DNA of 64,000 nt from Halarsenatibacter silvermanii (GCF_900103135.1 NZ_FNGO01000006.1:62001-126000), one strand, 5' to 3'; positions 51,180 through 60,286 are shown, counted from the stretch's first letter. Numbers and translations: made by a program. Notes: generated by a model not told the origin, from the letters alone.

Positions 51180-51686
51180 TTGCAGAAAAGAGACCATCTC
51201 AAGACAGAAAATGTTGAATACATCGGAGTTATAGGAGCGGAAAGCTCGATAGGCCAAAAGATTCATCATAAAGCTGAAAAAACCGGTGAATTGATCGGAG
51301 AGAGTGGGGGCGTGATGATCTGCGGGGGGAAAGGCGGAGTCATGGAGGCAGCCAGCAGAGGCTGTCAGAAAACCGGAGGCACTGTTATTGGGATTTTGCC
51401 CTCTCCAGACAGAAGTGATGCTAATTCCTATCTGGATTACAGTTTGACCACCGGCATGGGGCAGGCCAGAAATTTGATGATAGTAACCAGCTCTAAAGTC
51501 GTTATTGCCATTGCCGGAGGAACGGGTACTCTGTCAGAAATAGCTCTGGCCAGAAAACATCAAAAACCTGTAATACTCCTTGACAGCTGGCCGCTTCCGG
51601 ATATTGAATATGATCACAGCACCTCAGGCTTTTATCAGTTTTCTAATCCTGAACGGACTGTAGATAAAGCTTTCGAACTCTGCTAG
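51180..51686 (+). CDS. SLOG-fold (TIGR00725-type) nucleotide-binding protein
   Basis: A 168-residue Rossmann-like protein related to LOG/molybdenum-cofactor-carrier-like proteins. EYIGVIGAESSI, GGVMICGGKGGVMEAASRG (the GG-x-G-x2-E-like nucleotide site), GQARNLMIVTSSKVVIAIAGGTGTLSEIALA (in parts) and KPVILLD fit the TIGR00725 family. The reaction is unknown; relatives of the LOG family hydrolyse nucleotide bases. The start is TTG at 51180 behind AGGAGGTG. Confidence 0.78.
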   Translation: MQKRDHLKTENVEYIGVIGAESSIGQKIHHKAEKTGELIGESGGVMICGGKGGVMEAASRGCQKTGGTVIGILPSPDRSDANSYLDYSLTTGMGQARNLMIVTSSKVVIAIAGGTGTLSEIALARKHQKPVILLDSWPLPDIEYDHSTSGFYQFSNPERTVDKAFELC

Positions 51687-51735
51687 ACTAAAATTTTATT
51701 GGGCCAAAATTATGATAATAAAGCAGAATAAAAAA

Positions 51736-51811
51736 TGGAGCTGACGGCCGGACTTGAACCGGCAACTTGCTGCTTACAAGGCAGCTGCTCTACCAATTGA
51801 GCTACGTCAGC
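51736..51811 (-). tRNA. tRNA-Thr (UGU)
   Basis: Minus-strand cloverleaf starting GCTGACGTAGCTCAATTGG, anticodon TGT in CTTGTAA, T-arm GCCGGTTCAAGTCCGGC and encoded CCA at 51738-51736. Confidence 0.96.
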
Positions 51812-51845
51812 TCGTTTTTATTCTTTTTTATTCAACTGCATTGAT

Positions 51846-51874
51846 ATTATAACGCAGCCACGTAATTTCGTCAA
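51846..51874 (-). promoter_or_regulatory. Predicted promoter of tRNA-Thr
   Basis: Minus strand TTGACG (51874-51869), 17-base spacer, TATAAT (51851-51846), 34 bases before the tRNA. Confidence 0.7.
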
Positions 51875-51912
51875 GGGTTTTGATTATTTAAATTATTTTT
51901 TGAAAATTTCAT

Positions 51913-51940
51913 TTGCAAATATGTTTTTATGTGTTATAAT
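51913..51940 (+). promoter_or_regulatory. Predicted promoter of the DUF2103 gene
   Basis: TTGCAA (51913-51918), 16-base spacer, TATAAT (51935-51940), 18 bases before the start codon. Divergent from the tRNA-Thr promoter. Confidence 0.55.
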
Positions 51941-51958
51941 TCTTTTAGGTGATTTTTT

Positions 51959-52255
51959 ATGAGCGGCAAGTACAAAATCAATAAAGTCAAACAGGAGCAT
52001 ACAATAATTGAAGATATACTGCCTCTGCTGGAGGATATGGCCCGCCACCCTTCCATAAAGAGCATAATACCAGGCAGGATAAACAGGAGAAGTGGAAGCG
52101 GGGTTGAACCTCATCTGCAGATCAAGTATGAAACTTCCAGCGGGATTAAACTTCAGGCCAAAAATAGTTCTTCCATACAGGAGGTATTTGTGGTAGCTGA
52201 TAAGAGCCAGAGAGTCTTAAACTGGCTAAAAAAAAGCAGCAAGGTAAGATGTTAG
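51959..52255 (+). CDS. DUF2103 family protein
   Basis: A 98-residue small protein. KVKQEHTIIEDILPLLEDMA followed by IKSIIPGRINRRSGSG fits the DUF2103 family, annotated in archaea and some bacteria as predicted metal-binding; here the only Cys is terminal, and His residues are H14, H28 and one in GVEPHLQIKY. Function is unknown. ATG at 51959 follows TTAGGTGA. It stands alone between two divergent or separate tRNA units. Confidence 0.65.
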   Translation: MSGKYKINKVKQEHTIIEDILPLLEDMARHPSIKSIIPGRINRRSGSGVEPHLQIKYETSSGIKLQAKNSSSIQEVFVVADKSQRVLNWLKKSSKVRC

Positions 52256-52286
52256 ACGATACTGGTTATTTCCCGCGTAAAATTGC

Positions 52287-52315
52287 TTGACAATCAGCTT
52301 TCAATTTAATATAAT
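52287..52315 (+). promoter_or_regulatory. Consensus promoter of tRNA-Pro (GGG)
   Basis: Perfect TTGACA (52287-52292), 17-base spacer, perfect TATAAT (52310-52315), 37 bases before the tRNA. Confidence 0.85.
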
Positions 52316-52352
52316 CTATATTGTCGATTGAGCAGCAGGACAAAATTTTGCT

Positions 52353-52429
52353 CGGGTTGTGGCGCAGTTTGGTAGCGCGCACGCCTGGGGGGCGTGAGGT
52401 CCCGGGTTCAAATCCCGGCAACCCGACCA
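52353..52429 (+). tRNA. tRNA-Pro (GGG)
   Basis: Cloverleaf with acceptor CGGGTTG/CAACCCG, anticodon stem CACGC/GCGTG around CTGGGGG (anticodon GGG), T-arm CCGGGTTCAAATCCCGG and encoded CCA. Confidence 0.95.
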
Positions 52430-52485
52430 TTTTTAAATAAAATCTTTCAGATGCGGATAGAGTTCGGCAAATATTATCTCACTCT

Positions 52486-52516
52486 CTGATCGGTTAACCG
52501 CCGATCAGTTTTTTTA
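52486..52516 (+). terminator. Intrinsic terminator after tRNA-Pro (GGG)
   Basis: CTGATCGG (52486-52493) and CCGATCAG (52501-52508) form a perfect 8-bp stem with a 7-base loop, followed by seven or more T. Confidence 0.85.
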
Positions 52517-52563
52517 ATGCTCTCTTTGCGGTCCGGGGACACTTAACAATATGAAATATGCAC

Positions 52564-52593
52564 TTGAAAGTTTTTATAATAAAGTTTTATAAT
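52564..52593 (+). promoter_or_regulatory. Predicted promoter of the rimO-pgsA-pgpA-cinA operon
   Basis: TTGAAA (52564-52569), 18-base spacer, TATAAT (52588-52593), 33 bases before rimO. Confidence 0.6.
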
Positions 52594-52626
52594 TTAAATA
52601 AGATGTGAAAAATCAGGAGTGTAAAA

Positions 52627-53970
52627 ATGATTAATATATATATTCAAAATCTGGGATGTCCAAAAAACGAAGTCGACGGCCAGTATTATGCTGGTTTGAT
52701 TGAGGAAATAGCCGAAGTTAAAATCGTGGACGACTATAAAAAAAGCAGTATAATTATAGTAAATACCTGCGGTTTTATCGAAGATGCCAGAAAAGAATCC
52801 ATCGAAGCTATATGGGAGGCTGTTGAGCTGAAAAAATCCGGCGCCTGCGAAAAGGTTGTCGTCACAGGATGTCTCTCACAGCGTTATCACGATGAGCTCA
52901 AAGAACAGATACCTGAACTGGATGGAATTTTTGGAGTTGGAGATTACGATAGTTTTAAGGATTTTATCAAAAAAATTCTGGCTGGAGAAGAAATCAGCCT
53001 GATATCTGAGCCCGAACAGAAGCTGAATCAGAGACTTCCCCGAAAAAAAAGAGAGGGGTCTTTTGCCTATCTCAAAATTGCTGATGGCTGCAGCAAAAAT
53101 TGTTCCTATTGCGCCATCCCCATAATAAAGGGTGATTATCGTAGTCGCGATAAGAGTTTGATTATCGAAGAAGCGGAAAAAATCCTCTCCGACGGCATCA
53201 GCGAACTCATCCTGATAGCTCAGGATACGACTCAGTATGGAATAGATCTGGATGCCGATTATGGAACTGTCGCTCTTCTGAAAGAGCTGCTCAAACTGGA
53301 CGGGCTTGAATGGTTGAGGTTGATGTACACGTATCTCGATCAGATCGACAGGGAGTTGATCGAACTCATGGCGGCCGCCGATAATTTTTGTTCGTATCTC
53401 GACCTGCCTATACAGCATGTGGCCGAAAATGTCAGGAATAGGATGAACAGACCGGGAGGCAGCAGATACGTTCTGGATAAGATCGAAATGATTCGTTCTA
53501 TAAATCCTGAAACAGCTCTTAGAACTACCCTTATGGTTGGTTTTCCCGGCGAGACCGAGGAGGATTTTGCAGAATTAAAAAACTTCGTTCGCGAGGTAAA
53601 ATTTGATAAACTGGGAGTGTTCTCCTATTCGCAGGAAGAGGGAACTGATGCTGCTGAAATGTCCGGGCAAATTCCTGAAGAGATCAGGAGAAGAAGAGAA
53701 AATGAGCTGACCGAAATTCAGGAGGAAATAGCGCATCAAAAAAATCAGGAGCTGGTCGGAAAGACTCTGCCGCTTATGATAGATAAGCTGGGCGATGGAG
53801 AATTTATCGGTCGGACAGAATATGATGCTCCGGGGATTGACAACAGTGTCAGAGGCCCTATTCCAGCAGACGATCAGGAGCTATCTGCTGGAGAGATAGT
53901 AAAATGTCAGATAAAATCGGCCTATAAATACGATATTACAGGGGAGATAGTTAATGAATTTAGCCAATAA
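52627..53970 (+). CDS. rimO: Ribosomal protein S12 methylthiotransferase RimO
   Basis: A radical-SAM enzyme that adds a methylthio group to an Asp of ribosomal protein S12. A 447-residue protein: N-terminal UPF0004 domain with three Fe-S cysteines (IQNLGCPKNEVDG, VNTCGFIEDARKES, VVTGCLSQRY), the radical-SAM C155-x3-C159-x2-C162 in DGCSKNCSYCAIP, and a C-terminal TRAM domain (LVGKTLPLMID onward). CPKNEVDG and IKGDYRSR favour RimO over MiaB. It overlaps pgsA by 17 bases. Confidence 0.93.
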   Translation: MINIYIQNLGCPKNEVDGQYYAGLIEEIAEVKIVDDYKKSSIIIVNTCGFIEDARKESIEAIWEAVELKKSGACEKVVVTGCLSQRYHDELKEQIPELDGIFGVGDYDSFKDFIKKILAGEEISLISEPEQKLNQRLPRKKREGSFAYLKIADGCSKNCSYCAIPIIKGDYRSRDKSLIIEEAEKILSDGISELILIAQDTTQYGIDLDADYGTVALLKELLKLDGLEWLRLMYTYLDQIDRELIELMAAADNFCSYLDLPIQHVAENVRNRMNRPGGSRYVLDKIEMIRSINPETALRTTLMVGFPGETEEDFAELKNFVREVKFDKLGVFSYSQEEGTDAAEMSGQIPEEIRRRRENELTEIQEEIAHQKNQELVGKTLPLMIDKLGDGEFIGRTEYDAPGIDNSVRGPIPADDQELSAGEIVKCQIKSAYKYDITGEIVNEFSQ

Positions 53971-54511
53971 GATCACGCTGATCAGGATCGCTATGATACC
54001 CATGTTTATGCTTTTTATGTATCTTCAACCCCTGAGGCCTGGCGTGATGGAAATTATCGCGGTTTTAATGTTTTTGGCTGCGGCCGGGACTGACAGGGTG
54101 GATGGATATATAGCCCGAAAGTACAATCAGGTCACCAAGTTTGGGAAGATTATGGACCCGGTTGCTGATAAGCTTTTAATAGCCGGCGTCTTTATAACTC
54201 TGGCGGATATTCATCCTCAGGTTTCTGCCTGGCCTGTGACGATAATAATGGCCAGAGAATTTTTGATAAGTGCTCTGCGCATGATAGCTGCCAGCGAAGG
54301 TGTTGTAATATCGGCCAACATCTGGGGTAAGGTCAAAACCAATATTCAGGTTCTGGTGGCATTTTTGCTGATTCTCCATCCGGGAGTTATTTATCTCCCC
54401 GGTCCGATTCCTTTCATCATCATCTGGCTTACAGCCCTCTTCACAATCTACTCGGGCCTGGTGTACTTCTGGGAGTCAGATCTGGAATTTTTCGCTCCTC
54501 CCGAAAACTAA
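53954..54511 (+). CDS. pgsA: CDP-diacylglycerol-glycerol-3-phosphate 3-phosphatidyltransferase
   Basis: Makes phosphatidylglycerol phosphate. A 185-residue membrane protein with four or five hydrophobic segments and the CDP-alcohol phosphotransferase motif D-x2-DG-x2-AR-x8-G-x3-D-x3-D, seen as TDRVDGYIARKYNQ then VTKFGKIMDPVADK. MNLANKITLIRI is the typical N-terminus. It overlaps the rimO end and precedes pgpA, whose product acts on its product, so two consecutive steps of PG synthesis are encoded together. Confidence 0.92.
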   Translation: MNLANKITLIRIAMIPMFMLFMYLQPLRPGVMEIIAVLMFLAAAGTDRVDGYIARKYNQVTKFGKIMDPVADKLLIAGVFITLADIHPQVSAWPVTIIMAREFLISALRMIAASEGVVISANIWGKVKTNIQVLVAFLLILHPGVIYLPGPIPFIIIWLTALFTIYSGLVYFWESDLEFFAPPEN

Positions 54512-54539
54512 CTTCGGAACCAATCTGGAGGAATACGAA

Positions 54540-54986
54540 ATGGATTTAAAAAAGATGAATAGATTTTTTTCCACCTCTATGGGGCTAGGTAATTTATCCC
54601 GCGCTCCCGGAACTCTCGCTGCTTTCGGTGCAGCAGTACTGTATTTATTCTTTCCGTTTTTAGCTCATCCGCTGCTGTTACTTGCTCTTTTTATCAGTGG
54701 CACGATTTCCTGTGAAATTGAAGGGAGAAATTCAGGTATTAAAGATGATTCTACCCTGGTTCTCGATGAAATACTGGGAATGTGGATGACGTATTTATTT
54801 CTGGATGAACTCTCTTTGAGTATGATTGTACTGGGATTTTTTCTCTTCCGTTTATTCGATATCTGGAAACCTCTTATTATCGGCAGCAGTCAGCGGCTCC
54901 CCGGCGGCCTGGGGGTTATGATCGACGATGTCCTGGCAGCAATTCCCTCTAATCTTATTCTCAGAGCAATTATAAGGGTGATTTGA
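54540..54986 (+). CDS. pgpA: Phosphatidylglycerophosphatase A
   Basis: Dephosphorylates phosphatidylglycerol phosphate to phosphatidylglycerol. A 148-residue membrane protein: STSMGLGNLSRAPGTLAAFG at the start, VLDEILGMWMTYLF with conserved acids, and LFRLFDIWKPLI with the DIWKP motif, ending GVMIDDVLAAI; all are PgpA hallmarks. ATG at 54540 after GGAGG. Its stop overlaps the cinA start (TGATG). Confidence 0.9.
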   Translation: MDLKKMNRFFSTSMGLGNLSRAPGTLAAFGAAVLYLFFPFLAHPLLLLALFISGTISCEIEGRNSGIKDDSTLVLDEILGMWMTYLFLDELSLSMIVLGFFLFRLFDIWKPLIIGSSQRLPGGLGVMIDDVLAAIPSNLILRAIIRVI

Positions 54987-56239
54987 TGAATAAATTTTCG
55001 ATAATGACCATCGGTGACGAAATCGTCCGGGGAGAGATATCTGACGATAATTCTCGGATATTAGCAGATAAACTGCACCATCACGGATTTGAAATTGCCA
55101 GAATTATGAGTGTGGGCGATGGTTATGAAGAGATTAAATCATCGCTGAAATTTTTAAGGGAGTTTTCCGACTTTATCGTCACCACAGGCGGACTTGGTCC
55201 AACAGGCGATGACATCACCCGAAAAGCAGTGGCGGCAGCCTGCAGCAGAGAGCTAATTTTTAGAGAAGATATCGCAGAAGAAATTTCAGCTTATTTTGAA
55301 GATCTACCATTTGAGATGACTGATAACAATAAAAGCCAGGCTTACATTCCGAAAGGAGCAGAATTAATTGCCAATCCGCAGGGAACGGCTCCCGGATTCA
55401 TGTTCGAACATGAAGGAACTCATATTATATCCCTTCCCGGTATAACCCCGGAAATGAAAAGCATGCTGGAAAAAGTTCTTACCGATAACTTTGAAAAACA
55501 TCCTGCCGAGAATATTTATCTGCTCAAAGCTGCCGGGATCGGTGAGGCTGAACTGGAAGATAATCTGCAGGCTATTATCGACGAATCTGACTTTTATTAC
55601 AGATTTCTACCCCACGGCGGCGTAATAGAGATCAAAATCTCTGCTGGCGGTGTTAATGGAGAAAATCTCAGGGAAATACAGCACTCGGATATAGAGGAAG
55701 AAATAAGAGCTATAAGAGATGAACTGGGAGATAAAATATTTGCGGTCAACGAGAACATCTCGCTGGCAGAAGCCGTAAAGGAGCTGGCGGTAGACCGCGG
55801 TGTGCAGCTGGCGCTGGCTGAATCCTGTACCGGAGGACTTATCAGCAAAAGAATAGTAGATGTTCCCGGGGCATCCAGATTTTATCCAGGAGGAGTTACC
55901 TCCTACAGCAACAGAGCCAAAATGAAACTGCTGGGGGTTTCTGGTGAAACTCTGAAAGAAAAGGGTGCGGTCAGTGAAGAAGCTGCTGTGGAAATGGCTG
56001 AGGGCGCCCTGAGAGTTTTTGATGCCGACATGGCCGCTTCAGTTACCGGTATAGCCGGCCCCGAAGGAGGGTCGAAGGAAAAACCGGTAGGTCTGGTCTA
56101 TTTTGCCATAACCGATGGAGACCGTTCCTGCTGTCGGGAATGGCATTTCAATGGGAGCAGACAGGAGATCAGATGGTACACCTCTCAACATGCTCTCAAT
56201 CGTTTCAGGCTGGCGCTGCTCAACGGCCTGAGCTGTTGA
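54986..56239 (+). CDS. cinA: CinA: NMN deamidase / competence-damage-inducible protein
   Basis: A 417-residue two-domain protein. The N-terminal MoCF-like/ADP-ribose pyrophosphatase-type domain (FSIMTIGDEIVRGEI, TTGGLGPTGDDITRKAVA) is joined to a C-terminal CinA amidase domain (ALAESCTGGLISKRIVDVPG, GGVTSYSNRAKMKLLGV, ASVTGIAGPEGGSKEKPVGLVY), which deamidates NMN in NAD recycling. ATG 54986 overlaps the pgpA stop. The position cinA-thpR-recA is conserved in clostridia and relatives. Confidence 0.93.
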   Translation: MNKFSIMTIGDEIVRGEISDDNSRILADKLHHHGFEIARIMSVGDGYEEIKSSLKFLREFSDFIVTTGGLGPTGDDITRKAVAAACSRELIFREDIAEEISAYFEDLPFEMTDNNKSQAYIPKGAELIANPQGTAPGFMFEHEGTHIISLPGITPEMKSMLEKVLTDNFEKHPAENIYLLKAAGIGEAELEDNLQAIIDESDFYYRFLPHGGVIEIKISAGGVNGENLREIQHSDIEEEIRAIRDELGDKIFAVNENISLAEAVKELAVDRGVQLALAESCTGGLISKRIVDVPGASRFYPGGVTSYSNRAKMKLLGVSGETLKEKGAVSEEAAVEMAEGALRVFDADMAASVTGIAGPEGGSKEKPVGLVYFAITDGDRSCCREWHFNGSRQEIRWYTSQHALNRFRLALLNGLSC

Positions 56240-56252
56240 TCTTTAAAAATTT

Positions 56253-56359
56253 GGCTCTTCTCCATATCAGCTGGTTTAATACAGTTTTAGTTATATTTCT
56301 AAAGCTTATTATTGGAAGCTATGATGCTCTGTTCACATTTAAGGTTCTGGAGAAGAAGC
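56253..56359. mobile_element. Complete MITE (family B), 107 bp, ISL3-like ends
   Basis: Termini GGCTCTTCTCCA (56253-56264) and the complement of 56348-56359 (GCTTCTTCTCCA) are inverted repeats with two differences. A perfect 8-base duplication AAAAATTT flanks it (56245-56252 and 56360-56367). There is no internal ORF. It sits between the cinA stop and the thpR ribosome-binding site. Confidence 0.78.
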
Positions 56360-56386
56360 AAAAATTTTAAGCAGGAGGTGTTTTTA

Positions 56387-56965
56387 ATGAGCGATAGACC
56401 GAGAATTTTTTTCGCAACTTTTGCCAATGCCCGGGCTCGACAGCTGCTGGAACGAAAAAGTAACTGGCTGCAAAAACAGCTGCCCAGGGGAATTAAATGG
56501 GTCAAACCGGAAAATTATCATATTACTTTTAAATTTTTAGGAGAAACTGATAGGGAGGTAGTTGAGGATATAAAGGATGGATTTACCGATATAACTCTTG
56601 ATATAAAAGAAGGTTCTTATAAATATCAGGGTCTTGAAGCTTTTCCTCACCCGGAAAACCCCAGAGTAATTGTCACACCAGTCGAGCTTGGAAAAAAAGA
56701 ACTGCAGAAAGTACAGGAAGTCGTGGAAGAAGTGACAGGCGAGCTGGGATTTGAGCCGGATGATAGGACCTTCAAGCCTCATTTAACACTGGGCAGAGTA
56801 AAAAATGATGGGCTTAAAGATGAGGTGGCTCAGTTCTTCGATGAACTTGAAGACTCCTACGTGATAAATGTCCTGGACCATCTGGAAAAAATTTCTCTGA
56901 TCGAGAGCAATTTAACCCCGGAAGGTCCTCAATATGTGGAAATTTTTTCAAGAAAAATAAAATAA
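56387..56965 (+). CDS. thpR: RNA 2',3'-cyclic phosphodiesterase
   Basis: A 192-residue 2H-superfamily (LigT-like) enzyme opening 2',3'-cyclic phosphates. The two catalytic H-x-T/S motifs are YHITFKFLGE and HLTLGRVK. RIFFATFANARARQLLERK is the typical start. ATG 56387 follows AGGAGGTG; the longer frame back to 56312 runs into the MITE and is rejected. Placed between cinA and recA as in relatives. Confidence 0.9.
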   Translation: MSDRPRIFFATFANARARQLLERKSNWLQKQLPRGIKWVKPENYHITFKFLGETDREVVEDIKDGFTDITLDIKEGSYKYQGLEAFPHPENPRVIVTPVELGKKELQKVQEVVEEVTGELGFEPDDRTFKPHLTLGRVKNDGLKDEVAQFFDELEDSYVINVLDHLEKISLIESNLTPEGPQYVEIFSRKIK

Positions 56966-56969
56966 AGGG

Positions 56970-56998
56970 TTGATTTTTTTAAACAAGTGTTCTATAAT
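56970..56998 (+). promoter_or_regulatory. recA promoter with a LexA/DinR-type operator
   Basis: TTGATT (56970-56975), 17-base spacer, TATAAT (56993-56998). Inside the spacer, TAAACAAGTGTTCT (56980-56993) fits the Gram-positive SOS box (C)GAAC-N4-GTTC(G) with one mismatch in the left half. LexA bound there would block the promoter until DNA damage. No lexA gene is in the window. Confidence 0.7.
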
Positions 56999-57043
56999 GC
57001 TATTAACGTGAATTAAAATCTGCCCTGGAAAGGTGGGGTCAAA

Positions 57044-58090
57044 TTGGCTGAGGAAGAAAAAGAAAAAGCGCTGGAAAAAGCAGTCAAAGATATTGAAAAA
57101 CAGTTTGGAAACGGTGCCATAATGAAATTGGGTGAGTCGAAATCTTTAGATGTAGATAGCATTCCTACCGGAGCCCTGCCGCTGGACGTGGCTCTCGGTG
57201 TAGGGGGAATACCCAGGGGTAGGATTACAGAATTATATGGTAATGAATCCTCTGGAAAGACGACTCTGGGTCTTCATATTATAGCTGAAGCTCAAAAAAA
57301 TGGAGGCATAGCTGCTTTTATAGATGCCGAACACGCCCTGGATCCTCGCTATGCCGAAAATCTCGGAGTCAACATAGATGATTTATTGATTTCACAGCCC
57401 GACAACGGGGAAGAAGCGCTTGAAATTGCTGAAGCTCTGGTAAGAAGCAACGCTATAGATGTTATTATTCTGGACTCTGTGGCCGCGCTTGTACCGCAGG
57501 CCGAACTCGAAGGTGAAATGGGCGATTCGCACGTGGGTCTACAGGCCCGGCTGATGTCTCAGGCTCTGCGTAAATTATCGGGAGCTATCAGCAAGTCCAA
57601 AACAGCCATAGTATTTATCAATCAGATAAGGGAAAAAATAGGGGTTATGTTCGGCAACCCGGAGACGACTCCAGGAGGTAGAGCACTAAAATTTTATTCT
57701 TCCGTCAGAATTGAGATACGACGTTCTCAGACGATCAAGGAAGATAAAGAAATAATAGGCTCACATGCCAGAGTAAAGGTTGTAAAAAATAAAGTTGCTG
57801 CCCCCTTTAGAGAAGCCGAATTTGATATCATGTACGGCGAAGGGATATCACAAGAAGGCTGTGTACTCGACATGGGAGTTGATCTGGATATCATTGAAAG
57901 AGCGGGGGCCTGGTATTCCTATGGCGAAGTCAGGCTGGGACAGGGCCGTGAAAATTCCAAGGAGTTTTTGAGTGAAAATCCGGAGATAATGGAAGAAATT
58001 CAGGAAAAAATCAGAGTCAAAACCGGTCTTGCGGAGTCAGAGGAAGAAACAGAAGAAGAGGTGGATACAGAAGAAGATGACGAAAGCTGA
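57044..58090 (+). CDS. recA: Recombinase RecA
   Basis: DNA strand exchange and SOS co-protease. A 348-residue protein: Walker [11 protein letters not shown] at 66-75 (the usual Pro is Asn), [17 protein letters not shown], Walker [13 protein letters not shown], loop L1 with [19 protein letters not shown], loop L2 [20 protein letters not shown]. The last ~20 residues are nearly all Glu/Asp. The start is TTG at 57044, behind AGGTGGGG. recX overlaps its end by 14 bases. Confidence 0.97.
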   Translation: MAEEEKEKALEKAVKDIEKQFGNGAIMKLGESKSLDVDSIPTGALPLDVALGVGGIPRGRITELYGNESSGKTTLGLHIIAEAQKNGGIAAFIDAEHALDPRYAENLGVNIDDLLISQPDNGEEALEIAEALVRSNAIDVIILDSVAALVPQAELEGEMGDSHVGLQARLMSQALRKLSGAISKSKTAIVFINQIREKIGVMFGNPETTPGGRALKFYSSVRIEIRRSQTIKEDKEIIGSHARVKVVKNKVAAPFREAEFDIMYGEGISQEGCVLDMGVDLDIIERAGAWYSYGEVRLGQGRENSKEFLSENPEIMEEIQEKIRVKTGLAESEEETEEEVDTEEDDES

Positions 58091-58544
58091 GATAAAAAAG
58101 AAAGCTTTGGATCTGCTGGCTCGCAGAGAACATTCCCGACAGGAGCTTCGGGAAAAATTGCTCCGTCGGGAATTTAGTATTTCAGAAATAGAGGAAGTGC
58201 TCGAAGAATTGGAGTCTGAAAATTATCTAAACGATTCGCGATTTGCCGAAGAATGGATCAGAAGCAGAAAGAAAAATAAGCCCAGGGGTAAAAATTTGAT
58301 AAAAGCTGAATTACTCGATAAGGGAGTCGAGCGAGAAATTGTCGAAGCCAGGCTGGCAGATAATGTTTCCCGCAGTGAAGAAAGAAAAATGGCCAGAGAG
58401 CTGGCAGAAAAATGGCTGCGAAAAAAGTCAAGCCAGGATTACGAAACCAGAGAAAAAAAATACAAGCTGACAGGTTATTTGAGCAGAAAAGGTTTTTCCC
58501 GGGGTATAACCAGAGATCTGGTGGAAGAGTTAATTGCAGAATAA
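58077..58544 (+). CDS. recX: Regulatory protein RecX
   Basis: Modulates RecA filament growth. A 155-residue all-helical protein with three RecX repeats: [40 protein letters not shown] and the [15 protein letters not shown] region. ATG 58077 ([14 protein letters not shown]) is chosen; the longer frame to 58029 overlaps the RecA acidic tail. It lies inside the recA end, so translation is coupled. Confidence 0.9.
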   Translation: MTKAEIKKKALDLLARREHSRQELREKLLRREFSISEIEEVLEELESENYLNDSRFAEEWIRSRKKNKPRGKNLIKAELLDKGVEREIVEARLADNVSRSEERKMARELAEKWLRKKSSQDYETREKKYKLTGYLSRKGFSRGITRDLVEELIAE

Positions 58545-58577
58545 CCTTTAATTAATTTGATTGATAATCCTTCAGTC

Positions 58578-58606
58578 TTGACACTAACAAAAAAAAGAGA
58601 TAAAAT
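58578..58606 (+). promoter_or_regulatory. Predicted promoter of rny
   Basis: Perfect TTGACA (58578-58583), 17-base spacer, TAAAAT (58601-58606). A small hairpin TCATTG-TTAT-CAATGA (58619-58634) follows in the leader. Confidence 0.75.
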
Positions 58607-58689
58607 GTTAACAGGTTGTCATTGTTATCAATGATGATTTGATCGTATTTTTGATATAAAAACGCAGTTACAAGTTACCAACACTGGAG

Positions 58690-60255
58690 GTGGATAAAAT
58701 TTATGAATTGATCTACTGGGGGGTTTTTAGATTCCTCCCTGTGATAGGTGTTTTAGCCGGCCTTATCGGCGGCTATTTCATCAGAAAATATATTGCGGAA
58801 GCCAGAATCCAATCGGCTGAAAAAGAGGCCGAAAAAATTAAACAGGATGCCAAGAGAGAAGCTGAATCTACGAAAAAAGAAATAATTCTGGAAGCAAAAG
58901 AAGAAGCTCACACTTTTAAGGAAGAGGCCAATAACGAGATTCAGGAGAGAAGAGCTGAGCTGCAAAAACTGGAAAATAGACTTGTTAAAAAAGAAGATGC
59001 ACTGGACAAAAAAGAAGAAAAGCTGGAAACCAAGGAAAGCAATCTGGAACAATGGGAAAAACAGCTCGCTAAAGAAGAAGAGGAAATTGAAACGATAAAA
59101 GAAAAACAGAAGCAAAAGCTGGAAGAAGTTGCTGGCATGAATGAAGAGGAAGCTCGCAATTATCTTCTCTCCAAGCAGGAAGAAAAACTTGAACACGAAT
59201 ACGCCAGAAAAATAAATGAAAAAGAAGCTGAACTGAGAGAAAAAGCGGATAAAAAAGCCAGGGAAATCATTTCGATAGCAATACAGCAATGTGCTGCTGA
59301 CCATGTAACTGAAAATACGGTTTCGGTGGTTGATCTTCCCAGTGATGATATGAAGGGAAGGATTATCGGTAGAGAGGGAAGAAATATCAGAGCCTTTGAA
59401 AGCCTGACCGGAGTGGATCTGATAATAGATGATACCCCGGAAGCAGTTGTGATTTCCGGCTTCGATCCGATGAGAAGAGAAGTTGCCCGTATAGCTCTGG
59501 AAAAGCTTATAGTAGATGGAAGAATTCATCCCGCCCGCATTGAAGAAATGGTCGAAAAAGCTGAAGATGAGCTGGATAATCATATCCGTGAAATTGGCGA
59601 GGAGGCAACTTTTGACAGCGGAGTTCATGGTCTGCATGCTGAATTGATTAAAAACCTGGGGAAGCTCAAGTTCAGAACCAGCTATGGTCAAAACGTGCTA
59701 CAGCATTCTCTGGAAGTTTCACAGCTTGCCGGAATTATGGCTTCTGAGCTAAACGCAGATGTTAATGTAGCCCGCAGGGCCGGGCTGCTGCATGATATCG
59801 GCAAAGCCATAGACCATGAAGTGGAAGGCCCCCACATAGATATAGGTCTCAATCTGCTTGAAAAATACGGCGAGAACAAGGATTCAGTTCTGCATGCCGT
59901 AGAAGCTCATCATGGAGATATAGAGTTCAAATCGGTGGAGGCCGTGCTGGTCGCTGCCGGTGATGCTATTTCCGCTGCTCGACCGGGTGCCCGCAAGGAA
60001 ACCCTGGAATCTTATATTAAGAGACTGGAAGAGCTTGAAGATCTGGGCAAGTCATTCGATGGTGTCAAAAATTCTTACGCTATCCAGGCCGGACGAGAAA
60101 TACGTGTCATAGTTGAGTCAGAAAAGATAGATGATGCGGAAGCGAGCAAAATATCTCGTGATCTCTCCGGGGAGATAGAGGAAAACCTGGACTATCCCGG
60201 CCAGATAAAAGTGGTAGTCATTAGAGAACAAAGAGCTGTAGAATATGCCAAGTAA
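58690..60255 (+). CDS. rny: Ribonuclease Y
   Basis: Membrane-bound endoribonuclease that starts mRNA decay in Firmicutes. A 521-residue protein: an N-terminal membrane segment ([17 protein letters not shown]), a long charged coiled coil (about 35-200), a KH domain ([21 protein letters not shown], in part) and an HD domain ([20 protein letters not shown] with the HD pair). The start is uncertain: GTG 58690 overlaps the Shine-Dalgarno GGAGG; ATT 58699 or TTG 58708 in the same frame have more normal spacing. It pairs functionally with the YlbF-family protein at 33457. Confidence 0.93.
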   Translation: MDKIYELIYWGVFRFLPVIGVLAGLIGGYFIRKYIAEARIQSAEKEAEKIKQDAKREAESTKKEIILEAKEEAHTFKEEANNEIQERRAELQKLENRLVKKEDALDKKEEKLETKESNLEQWEKQLAKEEEEIETIKEKQKQKLEEVAGMNEEEARNYLLSKQEEKLEHEYARKINEKEAELREKADKKAREIISIAIQQCAADHVTENTVSVVDLPSDDMKGRIIGREGRNIRAFESLTGVDLIIDDTPEAVVISGFDPMRREVARIALEKLIVDGRIHPARIEEMVEKAEDELDNHIREIGEEATFDSGVHGLHAELIKNLGKLKFRTSYGQNVLQHSLEVSQLAGIMASELNADVNVARRAGLLHDIGKAIDHEVEGPHIDIGLNLLEKYGENKDSVLHAVEAHHGDIEFKSVEAVLVAAGDAISAARPGARKETLESYIKRLEELEDLGKSFDGVKNSYAIQAGREIRVIVESEKIDDAEASKISRDLSGEIEENLDYPGQIKVVVIREQRAVEYAK

Positions 60256-60286
60256 ACAATAAAACAATTCAACACCAAAAATCACG

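Noticed and set aside
58753-59691. A 312-codon open frame on the minus strand opposite rny
   Set aside because: It is Phe/Ser-rich low complexity created by the Lys/Glu coiled coil of RNase Y on the other strand, with no SD and no recognisable domain.
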